Shown: positions 1 through 5,956, counted from the first letter of the stretch. The stretch is 7,666 nt of DNA from Syntrophomonadaceae bacterium (GCA_028698695.1 JAQVWB010000096.1:1-7666), one strand, 5' to 3'. Program-made: numbers and translations. Notes: generated from the letters alone by a model not told the origin.

Positions 1-1
1 A

Positions 2-79
2 TTGGTGACAAGCAACAATCCGGGCCATAAGCTGCGGGAGCTTTTAATGTCACAGGAGGTAATCCATGACCAGAGTTAA
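2..79 (+). CDS. trpC: Indole-3-glycerol phosphate synthase, C-terminal end only
   Basis: This is the last 25 codons of a gene that begins before the window and ends with TAA at 77-79. The encoded tail starts LVTSNNPGHKLRELL, which resembles the usual C-terminus of indole-3-glycerol phosphate synthase (a GEALV..-x-DPG-x-K-x-REL pattern), followed by about ten extra residues. The enzyme closes the indole ring in tryptophan synthesis, using the product of the TrpF reaction as its substrate. Being directly upstream of and overlapping trpF supports the call, because trpC-trpF is the classic gene order. Only the tail is visible, so the identity rests on a short motif plus context. No catalytic residue is in view. 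Confidence 0.75.
   Translation: MVTSNNPGHKLRELLMSQEVIHDQS
54..59 (+). promoter_or_regulatory. Ribosome binding site of trpF inside the trpC coding end
   Basis: AGGAGG lies 6 nt before the ATG at 66 and inside the last codons of trpC. The trpC stop (77-79) falls 14 nt into trpF, so ribosomes finishing trpC arrive on top of this site. This fixes the trpF start and suggests translational coupling. Confidence 0.8.
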
Positions 80-722
80 AATATGCGGAATTAAAACCAT
101 ACAGGAAGCTAAATATGCATGTGATTATGGAGCCTGGGCAATAGGTGAGGTTTTTGCACCTTCCCCGCGCAGGATTTCAATTGAAGATGCCCTGCACATT
201 AATCGCCAGTTAGATAATAGTGTACTTAAGATTGGTGTATTTGTTGATGAAAGCATAGAGAGGGTTAATCATGTTGCAGACACATGCGGATTGGACATGG
301 TGCAATTACATGGCAATGAAACTCCTGATTATGTTAAGCAGATAAATAAACCGGTATTAAAAAGTATTGCCGTAAGGGGCCCGGTTACAATAAACTTTTT
401 AAAGCCCTGGCAGGCATGGGGATTTATTTTCGATGCTCCGCGCCCGGCAGGAGCTAAAGCCAATGGAGGCAATGGAGTAACCTTTCCCTGGGAATGGTTG
501 GATGCAATTAAGGGGCGCCAGGATGTTTTTCTGGCGGGAGGCCTGACGGTACAAAATGTTGACAGTGCCATACGCCGGGTGTTACCCGGAGGCGTTGATG
601 TATCAAGCGGTGTTGAGGATTTCAGGGGTGATAAGGATGCGGAAAAAATAGCCGCATTTATGGCCCAAGTACGGGAAACGGATCGCGATATGGCTGGACG
701 AGGGAGGGAAAAACATGAATGA
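66..722 (+). CDS. trpF: Phosphoribosylanthranilate isomerase
   Basis: This 218-residue cytosolic TIM-barrel enzyme performs the Amadori rearrangement of phosphoribosylanthranilate to CdRP in tryptophan synthesis. Family signatures are visible in order: KICGI with the catalytic Cys7, the FAPSPR loop (residues 30-35), QLHG (80-83), FDAPRP with the likely catalytic Asp123, FLAGGL (155-160) and GVDVSSGVE (176-184), followed by KDAEKI. The ATG at 66 has a strong AGGAGG 6 nt upstream and puts MTRVKICGIK at the expected N-terminus. Two positions are unusual: Glu28 stands where the family usually has an aromatic or hydrophobic residue (LGFVF), and the loop normally reading GGTG-x-x-FDW reads GGNGVTFPW (134-142). 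After the canonical end near residue 203 there are about 15 charged extra residues that overlap the aroF start. The product call is secure; whether these changes affect activity is unknown. Confidence 0.95.
   Translation: MTRVKICGIKTIQEAKYACDYGAWAIGEVFAPSPRRISIEDALHINRQLDNSVLKIGVFVDESIERVNHVADTCGLDMVQLHGNETPDYVKQINKPVLKSIAVRGPVTINFLKPWQAWGFIFDAPRPAGAKANGGNGVTFPWEWLDAIKGRQDVFLAGGLTVQNVDSAIRRVLPGGVDVSSGVEDFRGDKDAEKIAAFMAQVRETDRDMAGRGREKHE
702..708 (+). promoter_or_regulatory. Ribosome binding site of aroF inside the trpF coding end
   Basis: GGGAGGG sits 6 nt before the ATG at 715, within the last codons of trpF. The start and the trpF stop share the stretch ATGAATGA (715-722), a typical stop-start overlap for coupled translation. 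Confidence 0.7.
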
Positions 723-1545
723 TATTAAACTGGCATTGCGCAGCGGAAATCCTACTACAAAAGTGGATATAAAAACTTCCGCCGGGACGGTTTCGATAGG
801 TGACGGCAGTTGTACGGTGATAGCCGGACCATGTTCAGTAGAATCACAGGAGGGGTATTTGGAAATTGCTTTATTACTAAAGGAATTGGGTGTGCAGATA
901 TTGAGGGGTGGAGCCTATAAACCCCGGACATCACCTTATGCATTTGCAGGTCTGGGGGAAGCTGGATTAAAAATATTGGAAGAAGCTCGTCAGTTAACCG
1001 GGTTACCGGTAGTAACAGAGGTTATCGATATAAGAGATCTGGACCTGGTTATGCAATCCTGTGACATGATTCAGATTGGAAGCCGTAATATGCAAAATTT
1101 TCCTTTGTTAAGAGAAGCAGGCCGCTGTGGTCATCCGGTAGTATTAAAGCGAGGAATGGCAGCAACTATTGAGGAGTGGTTGCTGGCAGCGGAATATATT
1201 CTGAATGAAGGCAATCAGCAGGTGGTGCTATGTGAAAGGGGAATTCGTACTTTTGAGCCCCTGACCCGTAACACCCTGGATATAAATGCGGTAGCTTTAT
1301 TAAAAGAGATGTCTCATTTACCTGTATTGGTAGACCCCAGTCATGCTACGGGAAGAAGGTCCCTGGTTGCACCGGTGGCTTTAGCAGCTAAGGCAGCCGG
1401 AGCAGATGGAATAATGGTGGAGGTTCATCAACGGCCTGACGAAGCCTTGTCTGACGGAAGTCAGTCTTTGAATCCAGGTCAGTTTGCCCTGCTGGTAAGT
1501 TCTTTGCAGGGGATTAATGCTGCAGTTGGCCGGTTAGCAAATTAA
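715..1545 (+). CDS. aroF: 3-deoxy-7-phosphoheptulonate (DAHP) synthase, type I-beta, lacking the N-terminal regulatory domain
   Basis: The enzyme condenses phosphoenolpyruvate with erythrose 4-phosphate, the first step of the shikimate pathway. It has 276 residues and the hallmarks of the KDO8P-synthase-like I-beta class: IAGPCSVES (36-44), RGGAYKPRTSPYAF (64-77), QIGSRNMQNF (120-129), LKRGMA (144-149), CERGIRTFE (173-181), TRNTLD (184-189), DPSH (207-210), MVEVH (234-238) and LSDGSQSL (245-252). The metal ligands expected for the family are all present: Cys40, His210, Glu236, Asp247. By my recollection of the Thermotoga maritima enzyme (338 aa; Cys102, His272, Glu298, Asp309), every ligand is offset by 62, so this protein corresponds to the catalytic barrel plus linker without the ferredoxin-like feedback domain. 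No chorismate mutase domain is fused. It is therefore predicted to be insensitive to direct feedback through that domain (inference). Overlap with trpF by 8 nt indicates the same operon. The family is also called AroG or AroA in some genomes. Confidence 0.95.
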   Translation: MNDIKLALRSGNPTTKVDIKTSAGTVSIGDGSCTVIAGPCSVESQEGYLEIALLLKELGVQILRGGAYKPRTSPYAFAGLGEAGLKILEEARQLTGLPVVTEVIDIRDLDLVMQSCDMIQIGSRNMQNFPLLREAGRCGHPVVLKRGMAATIEEWLLAAEYILNEGNQQVVLCERGIRTFEPLTRNTLDINAVALLKEMSHLPVLVDPSHATGRRSLVAPVALAAKAAGADGIMVEVHQRPDEALSDGSQSLNPGQFALLVSSLQGINAAVGRLAN

Positions 1546-1551
1546 TATGGA

Positions 1552-1977
1552 TCAGCGGGTTTTATTGCGCTTACGTTGATCAGCGCGTATTTGTTTATCC
1601 TGCTTTCGTTGTTGGCGGCCTTCTTTGGAAAATACCGCCTCGTATTTTGCCTGTTGACGGCGATCTCCCGGGAAAATATTCTCCAGTCCTTTTTTAACTA
1701 CCAGAGTATGTCCTTCATCAAATGGCAGTGCTATTGGCAGGTTGGATTCACCTGGAACGACTGAATACGAATGTTTTTTTATGAGTGGACATTGCTTTAA
1801 GGATTGGCGTACTTCACTTTTTATTACCGAAAATCCTCGCTCGCTATGATGCCCCTTACCATGATTAATATCCAGCATATCGACCTGGTGCTCAAGACAC
1901 CAGGTCAAACTATTTTCCAGCTTTTGTTTGGCTTCCTGTAAATTATGCCCATGCAAATCTAATCGTTCTATTTTCAA
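1552..1977 (-). CDS. Stand-alone Smr-domain protein with basic C-terminal tail
   Basis: This 141-residue protein begins with a near-complete Smr domain: LDLHG at 6-10 (the LDxH motif), INHGKGHHSERG at 37-48 (the H/TGxG motif), VIKSEVRQSL (51-60), and a final GHTLVVKKG strand (89-97). Smr domains bind nucleic acids and often have endonuclease activity; they occur at the end of MutS2 and as stand-alone proteins. Whether this one acts on DNA, RNA or stalled ribosomes cannot be told from the sequence. Residues 106-141 form a tail with 14 Lys/Arg in 36 positions, probably disordered and nucleic-acid binding. The start is a TTG: an in-frame TAA lies 12 nt upstream (1990-1992), no ATG is available, and an AAGGAG is well placed. 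The gene is divergent from the PAS sensor and converges on aroF with 6 nt between stop codons. Confidence 0.85.
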   Translation of the reverse strand: MKIERLDLHGHNLQEAKQKLENSLTWCLEHQVDMLDINHGKGHHSERGFSVIKSEVRQSLKQCPLIKKHSYSVVPGESNLPIALPFDEGHTLVVKKGLENIFPGDRRQQAKYEAVFSKEGRQQRKQDKQIRADQRKRNKTR

Positions 1978-1985
1978 AAAAACTT

Positions 1986-1991
1986 CTCCTT
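1986..1991 (-). promoter_or_regulatory. Ribosome binding site deciding the TTG start of the Smr gene
   Basis: On the minus strand AAGGAG lies 8 nt before the TTG at 1977-1975. It overlaps an in-frame TAA (1992-1990), which rules out any longer reading frame and supports the non-ATG start. Confidence 0.7.
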
Positions 1992-2009
1992 ACCGGCACT
2001 AATTGTTCA

Positions 2010-2018
2010 ATTTTAACA
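2010..2018 (-). promoter_or_regulatory. Possible extended -10 promoter element for the Smr gene
   Basis: The minus strand reads TGTTAAAAT, which is TGn followed by a 5 of 6 match to TATAAT. It would start transcription about 26 nt before the TTG, leaving room for the ribosome binding site. No convincing -35 box at normal spacing was found, so this is only a candidate. Confidence 0.35.
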
Positions 2019-2209
2019 TATTTTATTAATGAACGAGTAGCATTCTATCAACAGGTCCTAAAAGTCCCAAAAAAGTCGTGATTGATGAATTAATTAGCAT
2101 GGGGAAATTGTCCTGAAAAAAATATCCAGTAAAGAGGAATCTGGAGGAAATTAGGCGAATACTAAAAACAATAGTTTGAAAAATTCGGGACTCTTGCTGA
2201 GGTGAATTA

Positions 2210-4798
2210 ATGATGATTGGACCATCAAATGGAAGTGCCGGGCAGCATTTATCCCATTCAATAGTCGTAATGCAAAAGGCATTGAGTCAATCAGAGCAGC
2301 CAGTTTTTATGGGATTGCCCAACGGTAAAATTATATATGCCAATCAGGCCTTTATTGATATGCTGGGTTATCCTGCTGAATTAATTAATGAATTATCCTG
2401 GGACAATGATATTACCCTGCTATCCTCAAACCATGATGAAGAAGCCAGTATTAAAAAGTTAATTCAAACCGGAGAAGACCAACAATATAAAAAATATCTG
2501 GTGACAAAATATGGTGTTGTTTTTGAGGTACAAGTTGATGCCTATAGCCTTATGGAACCGGATTATGAGCCAACGATAATCGCTTTTTTCATCAATAATA
2601 CTGTAAAAGCTTCAGATATCCCGGCAGATGTGCCGACGGATGAAGAAATTGCAGAAATACAACCCATAGATTATCAATATCTGCTGGATAATATTAACCA
2701 GATTTTTTATACCTATGGCCTGGATGGTCGTATAACTTATGCCAATAAAAAATCGATTGATATTTTAGGTTTTAATCCTGAAGAAGCTATTGGTATTCCT
2801 CTATGGGAGTTTGTACCGCAGCGCTATAGAGAAAGTTTCATAACGGAGCTTAACCGGCGTTTGGACACCAGCAAACCTGGTACCTACCTGTCAACCGTTA
2901 TTCATCGGGATGGTTCTGAAAGAGTTTTTAATCTGAAAGTTTCACCTATTATCAAACAGGAGAAGGTTATGGGGGGAATGACTCTGGCAGAAGACGTTAC
3001 CGAATCACGTCGTATTAACAAAGAATTACGGGAAAGTAATAAAAAACTAAATCGTCTAAGCCAGGAACTAATTGCTGCTAATCAGCAATTACTGGCTACT
3101 GAAGAGGAATTACGTTTTCAATTGGATGAATCGGAAAAAAACAAAGATGCGCTGGCTAATGCTCATCAGCGGTTGGAGACATTATTTGATTTTTTGCCTG
3201 ATCCAACCTATGTTATTAATCCGGAAGGCCAGGTGGTAATGTGGAATCGGGCTATGGAGTCATTAACCGGTATCAGGGTCAGAGATATCGTGGGTAAAGG
3301 CAACTATGAGTATGCCATCCCGTTCTTCGGATGCCGTAAACCCATGCTGATTGATCAGGCCCGACCCGGCGATCAAAATAATGAATATATCAAAGTTAAC
3401 CAAAAAGGCCAGAATACCTGCTTTGCTGAGTTTTATTCTACCCAACTGGGGAAAAAAGGGACTTATTTAGCCGGTAAGAGTTCATCCCTTTATAATCAGC
3501 GTGGAGAGTTGATTGGTTATATAGAAACTCTCAGAGATGTTTCAGCTAGAAAGGAAGCTGAAAATGCACTGTTTGAAAGTGAAAAGCGCTACCGTACTAT
3601 AATTGAGAGAATAGAAGATGGTTACTTCGAAGTAGATTTATCCGGAAACTTTGTTTTTTGTAATCGGTTTTTAAATGAGAAGCTTGGTTACCAGGCAGAA
3701 GAATTCTTAAAACTTGGTTTTCGTGATGTGATGGATGAAAGAAACCAGCAAATAGTAAAAGCTGCTTTTAACCGGGTATTTTTAACGGGTAAACCGGTAC
3801 GAGATTTTGAATGGCTGGTAAAGGGCAGAAGTGGCCGGGAGATGTATGTTGAAAGTACGGTTCTGCCCATTTATTCTGAAGGGGAAATTGCTGGTTTCCG
3901 TGGCCTGGTTCGCGATATCAGTGATCGAAAAAAAGCAGAAGAAGCCTTGCAGAGAAGTGAAAGAAATCTTTCCCAGCAGGTCAATTATTTAAATACATTG
4001 ATTCATAATCTTAATGAAATGTTTTTCACCTATGATTTGGAAGGAAAGATTGCCTTTGTTAATAAACGCTCTTATGACGTGGTCGGATATTATCCTGAGG
4101 AGATGTTGGGCATCCACATAACCGAGCTTGTTCCGGCTGAGTTTCGCAATAAAGTTCGTTCCGGTATCGCTGAAAGATTGGAGCAGGGGCTTAACGGTAG
4201 TTACAATTTGCCGGTAATACATAAGAATGGTTCAGAACGTATTATTAAACTAAATACTTCACCGATACGGGATACTCAAAACCGCATAATCGGTGGTATG
4301 GTACTGGCTGAAGATGTTACCGAGCGTAATCGTGCTGAACGGGCTCTTGCTATCAGTGAAGCTCAATATCGGGCTATAGTTGAGGACCAGACGGAACTGA
4401 TTTATCGTTCATTGGCGGACAATACCCTTACTTTTGTTAACGCAGCTTATTGCAGATATTTTGAAATGTCCAGAGAAGATATATTGGAAAAGGACATATA
4501 TCCTGAAGTATACCGGGAAGACCAAAACATGGTGAGCAGCAGCTTAAGAGGCTTGTCTGCCGATAATCCTGTTTGTACCCTTGAATATCGTATAGTAATG
4601 CCGGATGGAAGTTTGCGCTGGCACCAATGGACTCATCGGGCTATCTATAATCAAACCGGTGAAATAGTAGACTATCAATCCGTAGGGCGGGATATTAATA
4701 AGAGCAAATTGGCGGAGGAGAAACTTACTTTTTTAAGCCAGCATGATGTGCTTACCGGGCTTTATAATCGTCTTTATTTTGTACAGGCTATGCAATAG
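2210..4798 (+). CDS. Multi-PAS sensor diguanylate cyclase, N-terminal part (six PAS domains, GGDEF cut short by TAG)
   Basis: This 862-residue soluble protein has no membrane segment, so it should sense a cytosolic signal. Six PAS domains can be traced: about 22-132, 154-265, 322-447, 456-575, 592-705 and 716-832, most ending in the typical DVT/DIS-(E/D)RK-type exit. Residues 266-320 form a Glu/Lys/Asn-rich coiled coil. PAS2 and PAS5 are close duplicates. The third PAS contains IPFFGCRKPMLID (370-382), a variant of a PAS subtype I remember from anaerobic Firmicutes. Residues 840-862 begin a GGDEF domain (FLSQHDVLTGLYNR-x-YF), but the frame meets TAG at 4796-4798. The downstream frame continues in phase and supplies the rest of the domain (4799-5200). 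Without readthrough this product has sensors but no cyclase. The ATG at 2210 follows GAGGTG by 5 nt and an in-frame TGA at 2198-2200 bars a longer form; ATG 2213 is an alternative. Ligands are unknown. Confidence 0.85.
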   Translation: MMIGPSNGSAGQHLSHSIVVMQKALSQSEQPVFMGLPNGKIIYANQAFIDMLGYPAELINELSWDNDITLLSSNHDEEASIKKLIQTGEDQQYKKYLVTKYGVVFEVQVDAYSLMEPDYEPTIIAFFINNTVKASDIPADVPTDEEIAEIQPIDYQYLLDNINQIFYTYGLDGRITYANKKSIDILGFNPEEAIGIPLWEFVPQRYRESFITELNRRLDTSKPGTYLSTVIHRDGSERVFNLKVSPIIKQEKVMGGMTLAEDVTESRRINKELRESNKKLNRLSQELIAANQQLLATEEELRFQLDESEKNKDALANAHQRLETLFDFLPDPTYVINPEGQVVMWNRAMESLTGIRVRDIVGKGNYEYAIPFFGCRKPMLIDQARPGDQNNEYIKVNQKGQNTCFAEFYSTQLGKKGTYLAGKSSSLYNQRGELIGYIETLRDVSARKEAENALFESEKRYRTIIERIEDGYFEVDLSGNFVFCNRFLNEKLGYQAEEFLKLGFRDVMDERNQQIVKAAFNRVFLTGKPVRDFEWLVKGRSGREMYVESTVLPIYSEGEIAGFRGLVRDISDRKKAEEALQRSERNLSQQVNYLNTLIHNLNEMFFTYDLEGKIAFVNKRSYDVVGYYPEEMLGIHITELVPAEFRNKVRSGIAERLEQGLNGSYNLPVIHKNGSERIIKLNTSPIRDTQNRIIGGMVLAEDVTERNRAERALAISEAQYRAIVEDQTELIYRSLADNTLTFVNAAYCRYFEMSREDILEKDIYPEVYREDQNMVSSSLRGLSADNPVCTLEYRIVMPDGSLRWHQWTHRAIYNQTGEIVDYQSVGRDINKSKLAEEKLTFLSQHDVLTGLYNRLYFVQAMQ
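2678..3004 (+). repeat. Internal duplicate, copy A (PAS2)
   Basis: Codons 157-265 encode a PAS domain that matches codons 596-705 at about 49 of 109 positions in a hand alignment with one gap. Shared blocks include PEE, VIH, NGSER/DGSER, SPI and LAEDVTE. Confidence 0.7.
3995..4324 (+). repeat. Internal duplicate, copy B (PAS5)
   Basis: Codons 596-705 form the second member of the PAS2/PAS5 pair. The ends are the most alike: both copies finish GGM-x-LAEDVTE and share the coding pattern for FxTYxLxGxI near their start. The pair lies about 440 residues apart, with two unrelated-looking PAS domains between. Confidence 0.7.
4796..4798 (+). other. In-frame amber codon interrupting the GGDEF domain
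   Basis: The TAG follows codons for YFVQAMQ and is followed in the same phase by codons for CETKYEPVGLIMCDVDG. Together these read as the normal beginning of a GGDEF domain, with the TAG taking one residue position in the alpha helix after the LYNR motif. A single C-to-T change from CAG (Gln) would make it. No insertion or deletion is involved. It may be a true nonsense mutation, a sequencing error, or a codon read through by a suppressor or pyrrolysine tRNA; the sequence alone cannot decide. Confidence 0.9.
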
Positions 4799-4825
4799 TG
4801 TGAAACTAAATATGAACCGGTAGGA

Positions 4826-5200
4826 TTGATTATGTGTGATGTTGATGGTTTAAAACAGACAAATGATACTCTGGGACATAAACAGGGTGACCACCTGCTT
4901 CAGGTGGTAGCCTGGGTTATTAAGAGCTGTTTTCGCGAAGAAGACATTGTTGCCCGGGTAGGCGGTGATGAATTTGCAGTTATTGTTCCGCGTGGCAATA
5001 GTAAGCGTATGGAAAATGCCACCTCGCTGATTAGAAAGGCAATTAATGATTATAATTGTGAAAATCAAGATTTTCCGATAAATGTTTCGGTTGGTTATGC
5101 CTTAAGAACCGATTTTAATGTCAGCATGGCAGAAGTTTACAGAAATGCGGATAATAATATGTATCAGGATAAATTGAGTAAAAAGGATCACCGCGGTTGA
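4826..5200 (+). CDS. Diguanylate cyclase GGDEF domain, C-terminal part of the interrupted PAS sensor
   Basis: This is the in-phase continuation of the preceding PAS protein after the TAG at 4796-4798; as one gene the two would span 2210-5200 (996 residues counting the TAG position). It holds the catalytic core for making c-di-GMP from two GTP: the metal and substrate motif CDVDGLKQTNDTLGH (4-18), the intact GGDEF signature at residues 46-50 (4961-4975), an inhibitory I-site REED (37-40) at the canonical five-residue distance before it, and the closing VSVGYAL and YRNADNNMY motifs. Coding quality does not decay after the stop. If expressed alone, the likelier start is ATG 4832, which has a GGTAGGA 6 nt upstream; TTG 4826 has no spaced binding site. 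Such a fragment would lack the first GGDEF strand and helix, so independent activity is doubtful. Ends with TGA, 66 bp before the convergent DUF1287 gene. Confidence 0.75.
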   Translation: MIMCDVDGLKQTNDTLGHKQGDHLLQVVAWVIKSCFREEDIVARVGGDEFAVIVPRGNSKRMENATSLIRKAINDYNCENQDFPINVSVGYALRTDFNVSMAEVYRNADNNMYQDKLSKKDHRG

Positions 5201-5266
5201 ATGGTTTTAACAAACAATAATAGAGTCCCTACTTGGGAAGTAATTCCTTTAAAGAAACTGCTATAT
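5201..5266. other. Convergent spacer between the GGDEF and DUF1287 genes
   Basis: These 66 bp separate two convergent stop codons. The only structure seen is TCCC-TACTT-GGGA (about 5226-5238), a 4-bp stem without a clean T-run on either side, so it is too weak to call a terminator. Confidence 0.5.
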
Positions 5267-5956
5267 TTAATGACTTTCCTGATAGCGGAAATGACCAATA
5301 ATCTGCCAGCGCTGTAAACAATCTTCTTCCCGGGCCTGACCGGCATTATGTATTACCAGAGGCACTCCCCGCCAATTAGTTCGATCACTGATTATTCCAC
5401 AATGTTGATCACCATTGGCAAAACGCCAGTATACCAGATCCCCCCATTGCCATTCGTCAAATTTTCCGACTACTTCTGTGGTCAATTCCAGGGCATGTCT
5501 TTGCATATAGGTCATCTGGTTGGGGACCCGCCGATGATCAATGTTAGCATCGGGAGCAGATAAGCCCCAATTATCCGGATAAAGGTTAAAATTCACTCCC
5601 ATATCTTCATGGATTAATTTTTGCAGATCAATGCCGGCATTTCGATATGCTCTGATTATTACATCAGTGCATGCCCCCCGTTCCGGAGAGACATCTCCCT
5701 GCGGATAAGCAATAACTTCGTAAGAGGCATCGTATATGGTGCCATTGTAAACTTCCTGACGGGCACCGAGCAGTATTAAGTCCTTTATGGTACGTTTTTC
5801 TGGTGCAATCTTTTCCACCGGCGAAGGCATAACTGATGCTTGCCGACTTATCTCATCATATATCGGGGGAATAAATCCCGAATGCCAACCTTTAACCACT
5901 GACAGGGAAATTACGACAAGTATTAACAAAGAAATAATAAGCAGAGGTCTTTTCAT
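5267..5956 (-). CDS. DUF1287 family protein, membrane-anchored or exported (YijF-like)
   Basis: This 229-residue protein starts with a short basic end (MKR) and a hydrophobic stretch (residues 4-21) that would act as signal peptide or membrane anchor; there is no lipobox Cys, so it is not a lipoprotein. Residues 55-226 match the DUF1287 pattern: GARQEVYNGTIYDASY (64-79), YPQGDVSPERGACTDVIIRA (84-103), NIDHRRVPN (138-146), WGDLVYW (171-177), QHCGIISDR (184-192) and VIHNAG (201-206). The family, which includes E. coli YijF, is related to NlpC/P60-like cysteine hydrolases as far as I recall. Cys96, His185 and possibly His203 or Asn204 would be the active-site candidates. A cell-wall or envelope substrate is plausible but unproven. 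ATG start; AAGGA lies 9 nt upstream. It stands alone: convergent with the sensor gene and divergent from pcrA. Confidence 0.85.
   Translation of the reverse strand: MKRPLLIISLLILVVISLSVVKGWHSGFIPPIYDEISRQASVMPSPVEKIAPEKRTIKDLILLGARQEVYNGTIYDASYEVIAYPQGDVSPERGACTDVIIRAYRNAGIDLQKLIHEDMGVNFNLYPDNWGLSAPDANIDHRRVPNQMTYMQRHALELTTEVVGKFDEWQWGDLVYWRFANGDQHCGIISDRTNWRGVPLVIHNAGQAREEDCLQRWQIIGHFRYQESH

Larger units (their letters stand above)
1978..2209. other. Divergent intergenic region between the Smr gene and the PAS/GGDEF gene
   Basis: These 232 bp carry no supportable gene. The left part holds the Smr ribosome binding site and a candidate promoter. The right part (about 2131-2162) is a purine-rich stretch containing GGAGG at 2143-2147 that is not followed by any start codon at translation distance, then AT-rich DNA and the GAGGTG ribosome binding site at 2199-2204. 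I found no good -35/-10 pair, sigma-54 site or c-di-GMP riboswitch for the sensor gene. Confidence 0.6.

Noticed and set aside
2130..2161. TAAA ... GGCGAATA as a sigma-D (flagellar type) promoter
   Set aside because: The spacer is about 20 nt where 15 is expected, and the -10 part does not match GCCGATAT well.
2185..2198. GGGACTCTTGCT as a sigma-54 promoter before the PAS sensor
   Set aside because: The spacing between the GG and GC elements is 6 nt and not the required 10.
3263..4222. Three minus-strand open frames inside the PAS sensor gene
   Set aside because: Short, without recognisable domains or ribosome binding sites, and fully inside a well-supported gene on the other strand.
4740..4860. 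Frameshift as the cause of the broken GGDEF domain
   Set aside because: Both parts are in the same phase (2210 and 4826 are congruent modulo 3), and the codons between them read as normal GGDEF sequence, so only a substitution is needed.
5226..5238. Hairpin TCCC-TACTT-GGGA as a bidirectional terminator
   Set aside because: Only four base pairs and no T-run on either side.
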